Shown here: positions 6,221 to 15,000 of the stretch, piece after piece
Layout: the number at the start of each line of letters is the position of its first letter
How positions within the stretch are numbered: the stretch's first letter is position 1
Notes under the pieces: generated by a model
What the model was told of the DNA's origin: nothing
Seen by the model: the letters and a program-made list of their open reading frames with translations, nothing else
Databases searched by the model: none
Position numbers and translations under genes: made by a program
DNA from: a virus
Reading direction: 5' to 3' (one strand)
Virus record (IMG/VR): IMGVR_UViG_3300043409_001110
Location: 1-26,868 of that record
DNA: 26,868 nt

Positions 6221-6976
6221 CTATTTATCAATGGAAAAAGCAATAGGTATTTTAGATTCTTTTGACTCCTTCTTTAAAACATCCAAAGGATATCCATGAT
6301 TTTTAGTGAATTCAACTCTGTAGTTAAACCAGCCTATAATACCATTCCAAAACTTGTCATCGGTATTATCTCTTAACTCTATCAACTCTTCATCAGTAAG
6401 TAAGAAACTAAGAACACCTAAAGGCATGTACACCGTCAGATTGTAATTTTGATCCTTTTCAGAAGCATACTGTTTCAATAGTTTCTGATAATCTTCAACA
6501 ATCCTTTTTACGGCTCCACCACCATAGTGGTCAAGAGAACCATTTTCGTTTCTAATCCTTGGGCAGTAATCATCAACATTAGTTATAGTACCAAAAGATC
6601 TACAAACCAACGGCCTAAACCCATAGACAGTACAACCACCTTTATAGAAAGCACAATGTCTTTCAGTTTCACCACCAGGCTTATACGTCTCATCATACAT
6701 TGCACCTTTTAAAGACTCTATGACAGACATAATCCACGTATCTGCATCATCTTCACCAGAGCTTTCCATTTTCAAGTAGTACTCTTGGCGAATATGGAAA
6801 GCAATGTTGGCACATTCCATCATTGGAATTGTTAAACCAATTCTGCAACAACCACCAGAGCCAAGACATTTTGATTCAGTAGCATTCTGTTTCGCTTCTA
6901 AAACTCTGATCTGATTATAAATCATATCCAAGTGAGCAAAAGTTGTAATATCTTGAACTGTCACATTTCTTCTCAT
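6221..6976 (-). CDS. YkgJ-type cysteine cluster protein (putative zinc/iron-binding)
   Basis: A 251-residue protein with the YkgJ/CxxCxxCC-like arrangement: C37, C43 and C44 in CLGSGGCC, then C108, C115 and C125 in the hallmark region GCTVYGFRPLVCRSFG (114-129), and C138. Such cysteines are thought to bind zinc or an iron-sulfur cluster, and the family's reaction is not established. The C-terminal 110 residues are helical and not part of the core domain; the protein is longer than many YkgJ members. The ATG overlaps the stop of the HTH gene as ATGA. Phage copies may act on proteins, RNA or the metal pool of the host; nothing here decides. Confidence 0.75.
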   Translation of the reverse strand: MRRNVTVQDITTFAHLDMIYNQIRVLEAKQNATESKCLGSGGCCRIGLTIPMMECANIAFHIRQEYYLKMESSGEDDADTWIMSVIESLKGAMYDETYKPGGETERHCAFYKGGCTVYGFRPLVCRSFGTITNVDDYCPRIRNENGSLDHYGGGAVKRIVEDYQKLLKQYASEKDQNYNLTVYMPLGVLSFLLTDEELIELRDNTDDKFWNGIIGWFNYRVEFTKNHGYPLDVLKKESKESKIPIAFSIDK

Positions 6977-7269
6977 CGTAATTTACCTTTCTTTTTTAAA
7001 GCATTAGCTTTTTGCATTTCTCTTCTTTTCCTTTCAACTAACTCTTGCATAGGAGACTTAGGTCGACGGTTAGACGTACTCTTAAGATTACGACCTTTTC
7101 CTCTATACTTAAGTAAATCATATTTCTTAACCCAGTTATATAACGCTTGAGGGCTTAATTCAATATTATAATTTTTTTGTAATAACTTACAAATGTCCGT
7201 CAAGTTCATACGCCTTTTAACGTACATCTCATATAAAAATTGTTTATCCTTATAAGGTTCTAAAGCCAT
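6973..7269 (-). CDS. Small helix-turn-helix DNA-binding protein
   Basis: A 98-residue protein from ATG 7269, which has GGGG about nine bases upstream; a longer frame from 7317 would only read back into the RuvC-like gene. Residues 21-51 form a helix-turn-helix: MNLTDICKLLQ, then SPQALYNWVKKYDLL, resembling the N-terminal HTH of transposases and small phage regulators. The C-terminal half is very basic (RGKGRNLK, RKRREMQKANALKKKGK) and would add non-specific DNA or RNA contacts. It overlaps the RuvC-like gene by 20 bases and the YkgJ-type gene by four. It could be a regulator or a DNA-targeting partner for the nucleases next to it. Confidence 0.65.
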   Translation of the reverse strand: MALEPYKDKQFLYEMYVKRRMNLTDICKLLQKNYNIELSPQALYNWVKKYDLLKYRGKGRNLKSTSNRRPKSPMQELVERKRREMQKANALKKKGKLR

Positions 7270-7840
7270 TAGACACCCCATACCACAAACCAATGCCAAT
7301 TGCATCAGTAATATCACTATCTACAACAGTTGTATCAAAATCTGGAAATACATTATTCAATATAGTCCTAACACGCTGCTTTCTTTCTTCTGATAGTCTT
7401 TTCTGAATCCCCTTCTCACCGTGTTTTTCTTTTAATTCCTTAGTATCTTTTTTTGTAAGATTCTTGTAACCTATTCCAGACTTCCATTTCAAAGGGTTTA
7501 CATCTTGAACTATTTTACAATAGTCATCCAACTCACCCCAAGTAAAACCAATTATATAGGATAGAATACGACTAGCTTGGAAATTTTGTATAAAAATAGA
7601 TTGTTCAATAACTGCAACATCAGGCTTATATTTATTGCATATGACAGGCATTTCTTTTTTAATTTTAGAAAACTTATTAGATATTTCCGGGATAAGTGCG
7701 TAATCAATTTTACCGCAATCAACTATGGTGATGCCATGTTTGTTCATGTCAAGAACAGCCCATGCAAGTGAATGAGATGCTGGGTCTAAGGCTATAACAC
7801 GGCACGACTTCATTGCTGAAAGGACTGAAGAAACGGTCAT
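7250..7840 (-). CDS. RuvC-like resolvase (RNase H fold nuclease)
   Basis: A 196-residue protein with the RuvC-type acidic set: D19 in the first strand (VIALDPASHSLAWAVLD), E79 in VAVIEQ, and a C-terminal acid cluster D174/D176/D179 in VVDSDITDAIGIGLW. Length is close to bacterial RuvC (about 170-190). It should cut branched DNA such as Holliday junctions or packaging intermediates with two metal ions. An insertion rich in Lys and Glu (about 125-158) lies before the last acids. It forms ATGA overlaps with the zinc-finger gene upstream, and with the RecA-like, Cas4-like and PD-(D/E)XK-like genes nearby it makes a recombination block. Confidence 0.8.
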   Translation of the reverse strand: MTVSSVLSAMKSCRVIALDPASHSLAWAVLDMNKHGITIVDCGKIDYALIPEISNKFSKIKKEMPVICNKYKPDVAVIEQSIFIQNFQASRILSYIIGFTWGELDDYCKIVQDVNPLKWKSGIGYKNLTKKDTKELKEKHGEKGIQKRLSEERKQRVRTILNNVFPDFDTTVVDSDITDAIGIGLWYGVSNGFRTL

Positions 7841-8169
7841 AACATTTCTTTCCTGATTTTTTCTTCATCCCAACCCCAAGATACAAGTCTTGCAATATAC
7901 CTTTCAGTTTTACACCTTTCGCATATTTTTTCTTTATTGTATCTTGACAAGATTGTTGAACAATTCTCAGTAACACAAGTTCTTTTTTTAGTCTTATTTG
8001 ACTTGTCAGTATAGTATTTCTCTAATAATTTTCTATTAGTAACTGTTTTTCTACACTCTGATGAGCAGTAAATACCATTGTAAGTCCTAGGAATAAAACT
8101 TATTGGGCAACCATCGTTTGCACAAAAAATTTCTTTAAAAAGGCTCGCTTTCTTCTTTTTTGGTTCCAT
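7837..8169 (-). CDS. Double zinc-finger protein (110 aa)
   Basis: A 110-residue basic protein with two cysteine quartets: C16, C21, C35, C39 and C65, C70, C83, C86. The two have a similar form, a CxxxxC knuckle, about a dozen residues, then CxxxC or CxxC, so they look like repeated zinc fingers joined by a Lys-rich linker (44-64). The C-terminus is a short helix with aromatic residues (SWGWDEEKIRKEML). It lies between the Cas4-like and RuvC-like nuclease genes, overlapping both, and probably binds nucleic acid or one of those enzymes. No specific family recognised. Confidence 0.7.
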   Translation of the reverse strand: MEPKKKKASLFKEIFCANDGCPISFIPRTYNGIYCSSECRKTVTNRKLLEKYYTDKSNKTKKRTCVTENCSTILSRYNKEKICERCKTERYIARLVSWGWDEEKIRKEML

Positions 8170-8902
8170 TTACACCCGACCAGCATTGAGAATACAAATC
8201 ACATGAACCACAATTTTTAGATGTAATTTTATATGGTTGATCAGGTATTGTATCATCTGTGAAGTTTTTATAAAACTTCCTATATTTTGTAAACAACTTA
8301 TCAATAAAAGCATCATCTCTGTCAATAAGTATTGGCAGTATTTGTTGATTATTTTTATTTTCATAAATAACAAAAGCTTGTGGTAAATCTAGGCAGCGCA
8401 TATAGATTTGTGCTTGCCTAATATGATCATCTTTCGGCTTATTATAAATTCTTCTATATTCAAAACCCTCCATTGAGATTGATTTTATCTCAATAAGTTT
8501 TTTGCCATAGAAGTCAATTATACCATCAGCAGTGCCCTCAATAGGCGGATCATCATGAGTTACTGGGATTTCTTCTGCAACAAGAATACCCATATGATCT
8601 AAGTAACTATAAATACGTTCATGAACTTTATGTCCATTGTCAAAAATACGATAAGTCTGAGGATTAAACGTAGTTTCAACTTCTGCACCATTAAACAGGT
8701 AGTACCAGTATCTTGCACATTGGTTTGTGTAACTAGGATGAAACCCGCCAACTTTCTTGATTTTCTTTTCATTTCTATCAAGAAATGATGCATCAATCTT
8801 TTCAACTAACTCTTGTTCAAGATCAGTAGATGTTTTTTCTACATTATCCGCCCTAGGAGTTGGTTCTTCTTTTGGTGCTTTTAAGGCCTTAAGTGCTTTC
8901 AT
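8135..8902 (-). CDS. Cas4/RecB-like PD-(D/E)XK exonuclease with predicted 4Fe-4S cluster
   Basis: A 255-residue nuclease. C62 (NQCARYWYY) and C231, C234, C240 (CGSCDLYSQC) match the split cysteine set that holds a 4Fe-4S cluster in Cas4 and AddB-type nucleases. The catalytic core runs H91/H94 (GHKVHE), D126 (GTADG), E138-x-K140 (LIEIKSIS) and the helix with Q163/Q165 (HIRQAQIYM). Such enzymes resect DNA ends. The first 50 residues are charged and variable. No CRISPR genes lie nearby, so this is a phage Cas4-like protein of recombination or replication. It overlaps the zinc-finger gene by 35 bases and shares one base with the upstream gene. Confidence 0.85.
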   Translation of the reverse strand: MKALKALKAPKEEPTPRADNVEKTSTDLEQELVEKIDASFLDRNEKKIKKVGGFHPSYTNQCARYWYYLFNGAEVETTFNPQTYRIFDNGHKVHERIYSYLDHMGILVAEEIPVTHDDPPIEGTADGIIDFYGKKLIEIKSISMEGFEYRRIYNKPKDDHIRQAQIYMRCLDLPQAFVIYENKNNQQILPILIDRDDAFIDKLFTKYRKFYKNFTDDTIPDQPYKITSKNCGSCDLYSQCWSGVNGTKKEESEPF

Positions 8903-9219
8903 CAGTTATTTCCTTTTCCAATTATTTTAAGCACGTTGATGTTTTCAACCAATGCCTCATACATAGTTTTCCAAATATCATTGACAAACTTATCCTGCTC
9001 ACCCATCATGCTTGATTTTCTCTTATAAACTTGAGATTTAACAATCATCAATGTTCTATAACCAGCAAGAATATTTGCATACTTCAAAGCCTGCGCTCCA
9101 ACGTAAAAGTCTGGATTTTCAATAATATCCTGTACAATTCTCATACATTCTAAAAACTCTTGTGCTTTATCACCCATCTGTGCAGCAAGCCAGTCTGGGT
9201 TAACAATTATATCTGTCAT
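8902..9219 (-). CDS. Hypothetical helical protein (105 aa) preceding the Cas4-like gene
   Basis: A complete frame with a strong binding site (AAGGAG five bases before the ATG at 9219). The protein is predicted almost wholly helical, with a central amphipathic section (ECMRIVQDIIENPDFYVGAQ) followed by a basic stretch (KSQVYKRKSS) and a final helix pair. It has one cysteine and no metal motif. Its stop codon shares a base with the start of the Cas4-like exonuclease (TGATG), so the two should be made together; it may be that enzyme's partner or simply a co-transcribed gene. No family recognised. Confidence 0.7.
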   Translation of the reverse strand: MTDIIVNPDWLAAQMGDKAQEFLECMRIVQDIIENPDFYVGAQALKYANILAGYRTLMIVKSQVYKRKSSMMGEQDKFVNDIWKTMYEALVENINVLKIIGKGNN

Positions 9220-9244
9220 AATACTCCTTTATATAGTATCACTA

Positions 9245-10702
9245 TTAGTAACAATATTTCTTTAATTCATTAGCAATCCACTCAACAACTGGCACAGCAA
9301 CAGCGTTACCAATCATTTTATAACGATTAGTATTGCTAATCTCTTTACCACTATCGGCAAATCTTGTATGGTCATCGGGGAATCCCATCAATCGCTCACA
9401 TTCAACAGGCGTAAGCCTTCTTAGAATCAATTCTGGTGTGCATACAGCATGCATTGATACAGTATCTAAAGTATATGAAGGGTCATTTGGTTCACCAAAA
9501 CCTTTCCCTGCTGGTCCAGCAGAGTCTGAGCGACCAATGATCGTGCCCTGAATAGGGATAGCAGTCGCTTGCTCAGCAATTAAAGGAACTTGATTACCAC
9601 CAGTTCCCATCCTGCTCATCAATGTAGGAACAATACCATCATCATAGACACGAATATCATTAACTCTTGTACCATCAACAATTAAAACAGTTGAGCGTGA
9701 TTCACTATTGTTGTCAAAAGCATTCAAAGTAGGACTAACATCTTCTTGTCGCCAAACTTCTGGTGGTAAATTACCATCAGCATCTCTCGCGCCAGAACGA
9801 ATCACCTTGACAAAAGATTCAACAGAGTGCATCACAAAGTTCTCATCTGGTCTCTTATGACTAGTAGCCCTAAATGTTGAACCACCTTCTTGGTAATTAC
9901 CAAAACCAGTTTTGCCATACAGAACAGGTTGTGCTACAGAATTCCCACCACTTTCAACACGCATTGTTGGAAACACTTCTTCTGATGCTTGTGGATCTAT
10001 TCCGTTTTTGTGATTGAATCCGTATGTTGGTCCGCTAACTTTATCAGAGCCTGATAGAGCATGGGTGGAAGCTTGTTTCCTCTTCTTTCGGCTCTTCTTA
10101 AGATTCCCGTCGCTGTCTTGGGGGACAGGTAGTATTTGTGTTCCACATCTTCCAACGATTGTAGGACAGAAACTAACAACAAGGAACAATCTTCTCCTTC
10201 TGTGTGGGACTCCAAACCATTGTGCATCCAAGATGTGCCATTCAATTGCCAATGCCCCGATGTTAGCCATTTCGTCAATGACTGCTGAGAAGTCTTCTCC
10301 TTTATTACTTGTGAGGGCACCTGGCACATTTTCCCAGATTGCAATTTTTGGGTATTCATTTCCTGTTGCATTTCTCATCTCCTTGATGATCCTAGTTGCT
10401 TCATAAAACATTGATGATCTTTCACCATCAAGACCAGCACGCTTTCCAGCAACTGACAAGTCCTGACATGGTGAACCAAACGTAATTAAATTGACAGGCT
10501 TAATTTTTGCACCATCAACATCTTGAATATTATAATATTTATCAGTATTAGGCCAATGATTGTTTAAAACAGATTGACATGTTTTATCCCACTCAACCTG
10601 CCAACTGCTTTCCCAGCCAGCATTTGTAAAACCAAGATCAAAACCGCCGATCCCAGCAAATAAACTTCCAAATGTTAATTCCATTTCAAATCCAATCGTC
10701 AT
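9245..10702 (-). CDS. dcm: C5-cytosine DNA methyltransferase (Dcm type)
   Basis: A 485-residue enzyme carrying the C5-methyltransferase motifs in order: I, FAGIGGFDLGF (15-25); IV, GSPCQ with catalytic C79; VI, ENV (124-126); VIII, QWFGVPHRRRR (161-171); IX, TPVECERLMGFP (431-442); X, YKMIGNAVAVP (461-471). It methylates cytosine in a specific duplex sequence. Between VIII and IX lies an insert of about 260 residues with at least four degenerate units of the form (V/S/F)PT(L/M)...G(N)..VP(L/V)I, much larger than the usual target-recognition domain. No restriction partner gene is adjacent, so it is an orphan, probably protecting phage DNA. A start at ATG 10684, one base after the small membrane gene's stop, is equally likely. 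Confidence 0.93.
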   Translation of the reverse strand: MTIGFEMELTFGSLFAGIGGFDLGFTNAGWESSWQVEWDKTCQSVLNNHWPNTDKYYNIQDVDGAKIKPVNLITFGSPCQDLSVAGKRAGLDGERSSMFYEATRIIKEMRNATGNEYPKIAIWENVPGALTSNKGEDFSAVIDEMANIGALAIEWHILDAQWFGVPHRRRRLFLVVSFCPTIVGRCGTQILPVPQDSDGNLKKSRKKRKQASTHALSGSDKVSGPTYGFNHKNGIDPQASEEVFPTMRVESGGNSVAQPVLYGKTGFGNYQEGGSTFRATSHKRPDENFVMHSVESFVKVIRSGARDADGNLPPEVWRQEDVSPTLNAFDNNSESRSTVLIVDGTRVNDIRVYDDGIVPTLMSRMGTGGNQVPLIAEQATAIPIQGTIIGRSDSAGPAGKGFGEPNDPSYTLDTVSMHAVCTPELILRRLTPVECERLMGFPDDHTRFADSGKEISNTNRYKMIGNAVAVPVVEWIANELKKYCY

Positions 10703-10796
10703 CGTCTAGTTCTTCATAAATTTTATGCATTAAATATACGGATGTAAATACTGAACCAAAAAACATAACAGCAATGGCAATAAGTATCTTACTCAT
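10686..10796 (-). CDS. One-helix membrane peptide (36 aa)
   Basis: A 36-codon frame with a strong binding site (GAGGGAAC, five bases before ATG 10796). Residues 4-22 (ILIAIAVMFFGSVFTSVYL) form one clear transmembrane helix with a single Lys ahead of it; the C-terminus is strongly acidic (EELDDDDW). It should sit in the host membrane. It overlaps the end of the PD-(D/E)XK-like gene by eight bases and the start of the methyltransferase gene, so it is embedded in the operon. Small one-helix phage peptides include antiholins and membrane-active superinfection or takeover factors, but the sequence does not select one. Confidence 0.6.
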   Translation of the reverse strand: MSKILIAIAVMFFGSVFTSVYLMHKIYEELDDDDWI

Positions 10797-11088
10797 AAGT
10801 TGTTCCCTCTATGAGATCATTAAAAACATCCCAGTCAATGATAGCGACCTTGATATCTGAATCCTCGCCAAGAACAACAGAAATGCATGGATATTTGTAA
10901 TTGGATCGCCATGCATCCTTCCGCATTTTTATCCAAGATTCCCTAGACAAAGTAAATGTAGAAGCGTTATGTTTGTAGTCAAGAACAAAACTGTGATAGG
11001 TAGCATCGCCTTTTTTTAGACCTCTACCAGAATTCTTGACTGCTTTAGCCTTATCGCGCTTGATCTCTTGCTTTTCATCTCTTTTCAA
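10789..11088 (-). CDS. Small PD-(D/E)XK-like protein, candidate Holliday junction resolvase
   Basis: A 99-residue protein starting at TTG 11088, with a perfect AGGAGG six bases upstream. After a basic N-terminus it has GRGLKKGDATYHSFVLDYKH (21-40), where D37-x-K39 sits at the end of a strand, followed by FTLSRESWIKMRKDAWRSN (45-63), then a buried strand (PCISVVLG) and another (KVAIIDWD). This order fits the small archaeal-type resolvase/RecU-like nuclease core found in many phages, but an obvious upstream catalytic Glu/Asp pair is not certain. Context supports a DNA-processing role: the RecA-like recombinase lies just upstream in transcription. Confidence 0.55.
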   Translation of the reverse strand: MKRDEKQEIKRDKAKAVKNSGRGLKKGDATYHSFVLDYKHNASTFTLSRESWIKMRKDAWRSNYKYPCISVVLGEDSDIKVAIIDWDVFNDLIEGTTYE

Positions 11089-11163
11089 TAGATGCCTCCT
11101 ATAGTTGGTATCAGCAGAGTGTAGCAGAGTTTCAAAAACACATTTTGCTAACGGTGAAAAATA

Positions 11164-12081
11164 TTATGATTCCATAATTATTTTTTTAATCTGTTCTTTT
11201 TCCACTTCGCTTAGATCAATAGAACTAATCCCGTTCCATTTATTGTCACCATAAGCATACCAAGCACCACGACGCTGAATGATATTGGCTTCAATTGCCA
11301 TATCAATAAGTTCACGCTCTGTATCAATTTTACCTTGTGCTGGTAAAACATAATAATAACCAGTTGTTCCAATACTAGGGATCTGCTTAGTTTTTTCTAT
11401 TGTCCAAGTAGCACGTTGGCTGGTGATACGACTTGAATCATCTCTTTCCATTTCTTTTTGCGACATAGAAAGGAATAGTTTAACAATGTTATGCATGTTA
11501 TGGTGAACAGTGTTACCCATCTTTGCTTTAGTAATGGCAAACATTCCACTCAAATCAACAGTCTGATGAGCAACAAAGAGCATTATGTTCTTTTCTTTAT
11601 GAAGATGATTAACAAGTTTTTGCAAGAAGTAACCTTGTGATCGCGCTTGCAGCCCCAAGGCCTTACCACCATCGGGTTTGTCATAAAACTCTTCTTTAAT
11701 AATGTTAGAAAGACTATCAAATAAGAAAATATGTTTTTCATCAGGGTGATTCAAATAAGGAACAAGTGCTTTGAGGATGTCTTCAACAATAGTTGATTGA
11801 ATAATAACAACATCTTCAATATCAATTCCACACTTCTCAGCATAAACATCAGAATAAGAATATTCTGAATCAATAATAACAGGTCGATAGCCCATCTTTT
11901 GCGCTTGAGAAATGATTCTAAAACACATGGTTGTTTTACCAACTGATGGAGTACCCCAAAACAAGTGCGTTGCCCCGGAGTTAAGTCCACCACCTAAAGC
12001 TCTATTTAATGCAAGACTAGGTGTCGGAATAACTTCATGCTCAGGCATCTTGTCGCCTTTACGCTTATCTATAAATAACAT
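11164..12081 (-). CDS. RecA/UvsX-like recombinase
   Basis: A 305-residue RecA-fold ATPase. GTPSVGKTT at 43-51 is Walker A, the DSE triplet at 71-73 carries the catalytic Glu (E73) at the position of DAE in RecA, and IFLFD at 118-122 is Walker B. FVAHQT (about 169-174) matches the sensor Gln region. The C-terminal part differs from bacterial RecA and the protein is shorter (about 350 usually), as in UvsX-like or RadA-like phage recombinases. It would form filaments on single-stranded DNA for strand exchange and replication restart. AAGGAG precedes the ATG at good spacing. The gene follows polymerase III alpha after nine bases. Confidence 0.85.
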   Translation of the reverse strand: MLFIDKRKGDKMPEHEVIPTPSLALNRALGGGLNSGATHLFWGTPSVGKTTMCFRIISQAQKMGYRPVIIDSEYSYSDVYAEKCGIDIEDVVIIQSTIVEDILKALVPYLNHPDEKHIFLFDSLSNIIKEEFYDKPDGGKALGLQARSQGYFLQKLVNHLHKEKNIMLFVAHQTVDLSGMFAITKAKMGNTVHHNMHNIVKLFLSMSQKEMERDDSSRITSQRATWTIEKTKQIPSIGTTGYYYVLPAQGKIDTERELIDMAIEANIIQRRGAWYAYGDNKWNGISSIDLSEVEKEQIKKIIMES

Positions 12082-12090
12082 TTTATCTCC

Positions 12091-15000
12091 TTATTGTTGG
12101 GGGGCGTATAGCCCTTTTCTTTCTATATAATCTTCAATAGAAATAATTGAAGTATCAGTAGCAAGTTTATATGAGTCAAGACGAGTCAAGGCTTCTTTTT
12201 CAATAATCTTAGACATCTTCACGGCAAACCAGCCGTTGTCTTTAATAATATGTTTGATCTTGCCATACACGATTGGGAAAATAACGATCTTAATAATCTT
12301 GACACCATCCCAGGCGTATAGGTTAGCCATATTCTTACCCTTGGCAGTAACAAAAGATCTACTGCTAAAAACATACACAAGGCTTTTATCAGTTTCTTCA
12401 GATTCACAAATCCCCAGCTCTTCCCGATATAGCCAACTCAAGTCATGCTCAACACCTTGGTCCATGAGACTAATCAATCGCATAATTTCAGAATTATGGC
12501 ACTCATAAGCATCGCAGAACATATGGAGAGTCCTGTCACCAATTAATGCGTAAATTAACTGCCTATTTGAGATCTCAGCGTTCCTGTCGCAAAAGATCGT
12601 AGTTGAGCCAGATTGATCTTCTATTTCAACACGGAGGTATTGAGGTGTTTTCTTGGTAGAACGCACCACAGCCTTCACAATGGTCAAAGGAGAGTTAATC
12701 TCATGGAAGTCCGCTAGAGGCTTTACATACTTGTCAATCTCATTCTCATCCTGATCAAGATTGATAGCAAACCCCAAAATAGGCAGATAATACTTCTCAT
12801 TATCATAGGCAGAAGCATAGCCAAAGCTCTTGTAAGCCCCCACCTTATCCAAACTATCCCGAAGTTTAGTATTAACACGCTTCTTACTGCACTTGGCATT
12901 AAATTCCTCAATAGACGAAAAAGGTCTCAACTCAAGAATCTCAGTGATAGCACTATTACCACAACCACTTACATTGCGAAGCCCAAAGCGAATACCATCA
13001 TCATCAATAGAAAATGACTCATTAGACAAATTTACGTCAGGAGGATTAACCTTAACCCCCATACGATTAGCCTCCATCAAATAAGCAGTAATTCTATCCT
13101 GAGCATCCTCGTTATAAAGAAGTGCCCAAATAAACTCAATAGGATAATGAACCTTCAACCACATAGTCTGATACGACAACATGGAATAAGCAACAGCATG
13201 AGACTTGTTAAACATATACAATGCTGCTAACTCAAACTCAGACCACATCTTTTGTGCGGCCTTAGGAGTAATGATTGCATTCTGAATAAACTTATCACGA
13301 TACTGATCAAAGTCAGCAGCATCACGCTTCTTACCAATGATCTTACGCAACTTGTCAGCCTCAGCCCAAGTAAAGCCAGCAATACTCACAGCCATTTGCA
13401 TCAACTGCTCTTGGAAAATAACCGTACCAAAAGTTTCTTTCAAAATCCCCTCAACAGATGGGTGAGGATAAACAGGCTTCTCTTTACCTTTTTTACAGTC
13501 AATATACTTCTGCCCCTGGGATAGCAAAGCCCCGGGTCTAACAAGAGCGTTACTTACAGCAAGATCATTAAAGTTAGAAATACCCATACGTTCAATAAGA
13601 TTTCTGTAAGCCGAAGCATCAACTTGGAAGATTCCAACAGTATTAGCGTCATTGAAGTTCTTATAAACAAGATCATCATCCAAAGCCAAAGAAAGTTCAG
13701 TAACATTGATGCCATGTCTATCCTTGATCTTAGCCAAACAATCCTTGATAACCGAAACCATCTTTAACCCCAAGATGTCAACCTTGATCAAGCCAACAGC
13801 CTCAGCATCCTCCATATCAAAAGCAGTAACAATAGAACGCTTGTCATCACCACGATTCTTCCGACTTTCCACAGGGCATACTTCACTCAATGGCACAGAT
13901 GAAACAACCATGCCAGCAGCATGCACACCAGAAGTACGAATACGATTCTCTAACTTACGAGCAACAGGAATAATGTCAGGATACTTAGAATTAAAAACAC
14001 GACCCTTAGCCGAATTTTCTAACTCATCCAAAGTCTCAAAGAACGGCGTGATATTATTGATCTCCTCATACGGAACCTGATACACACGCGCAATATCTTT
14101 AATAACACTCTTGGCCTTAAACGTACCATAAATAGAAATTGCAGCAACATTGTCATTACCCCAACGATTCCTCAAATACTGCTTCACCTCTTCACGACGC
14201 TTATCCTCAAAATCTAAGTCAATGTCAGGATAGTCATTGCGCTCAGGATTCAAAAATCTAGAAAACAACAAACCATACTTGATAGGATCAACCTTGGAAA
14301 TATCCAACAAGAACGCCAGCAAACTACCGCCAACACTACCACGACCAGGACCACGACCAATATTATTGTTATCAGCCCATTTAATCAAATCCCAAACCAT
14401 CAAGAAATAATCAGAGAAACCAAGCTTAGCAATAATTCCAAGTTCCTCATCCAACCTAACTCTGTACTCATCAGATAAACTACGACGATCAATCTCAAAC
14501 ACAGAAATCTCGCGCAAGTAATCATCAGAGTCCAAAGCCTTCAAATACTTAGGCAACAACTTACGCTTAACAGCAATCTCAGCAGTACATTTCTGTGCGA
14601 CCTCCATCGTGTTTTCTAAGATATCAGTCCTATCCAAACCAACAGTATTAAACCATGATTGAATCTCTGTAGCAGAAGCAATATACGGATTGATCTCATC
14701 AAAGCGCAAAAAGCGATCTGGATACATGGCATTCATTTTTTCAATAATGCTACCCTCATGGCGACAGTTGTCCCTAGCCTTACGCAAGTCACCAGCGTTC
14801 AATGAAGGATACTGAGAAATCATCAGCAAAATCTCCTCGTCACCACGATCATGAACTGTTGGGAAATGACAGTCAGCAGTCGCTACAGGCTTCTTACCAA
14901 AAGCACTAGCCAAATCCAATATGCCTTTATTAATCTTAGGCGGATTCCAAGCCTGCACTTCATAATAGAAATCGTCACCAAATATTTTAATAAACCGTTC

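Noticed and set aside
7749-7976. 75-codon frame across the zinc-finger/RuvC-like junction
   Set aside because: Overlaps two better-supported genes completely.
10014-10406. 130-codon plus-strand frame opposite the methyltransferase
   Set aside because: Antisense to a fully motif-supported gene, no binding site, only strand-reversed gene in the region.
13706-14080. 124-codon plus-strand frame opposite the polymerase gene
   Set aside because: Antisense shadow of conserved polymerase sequence.
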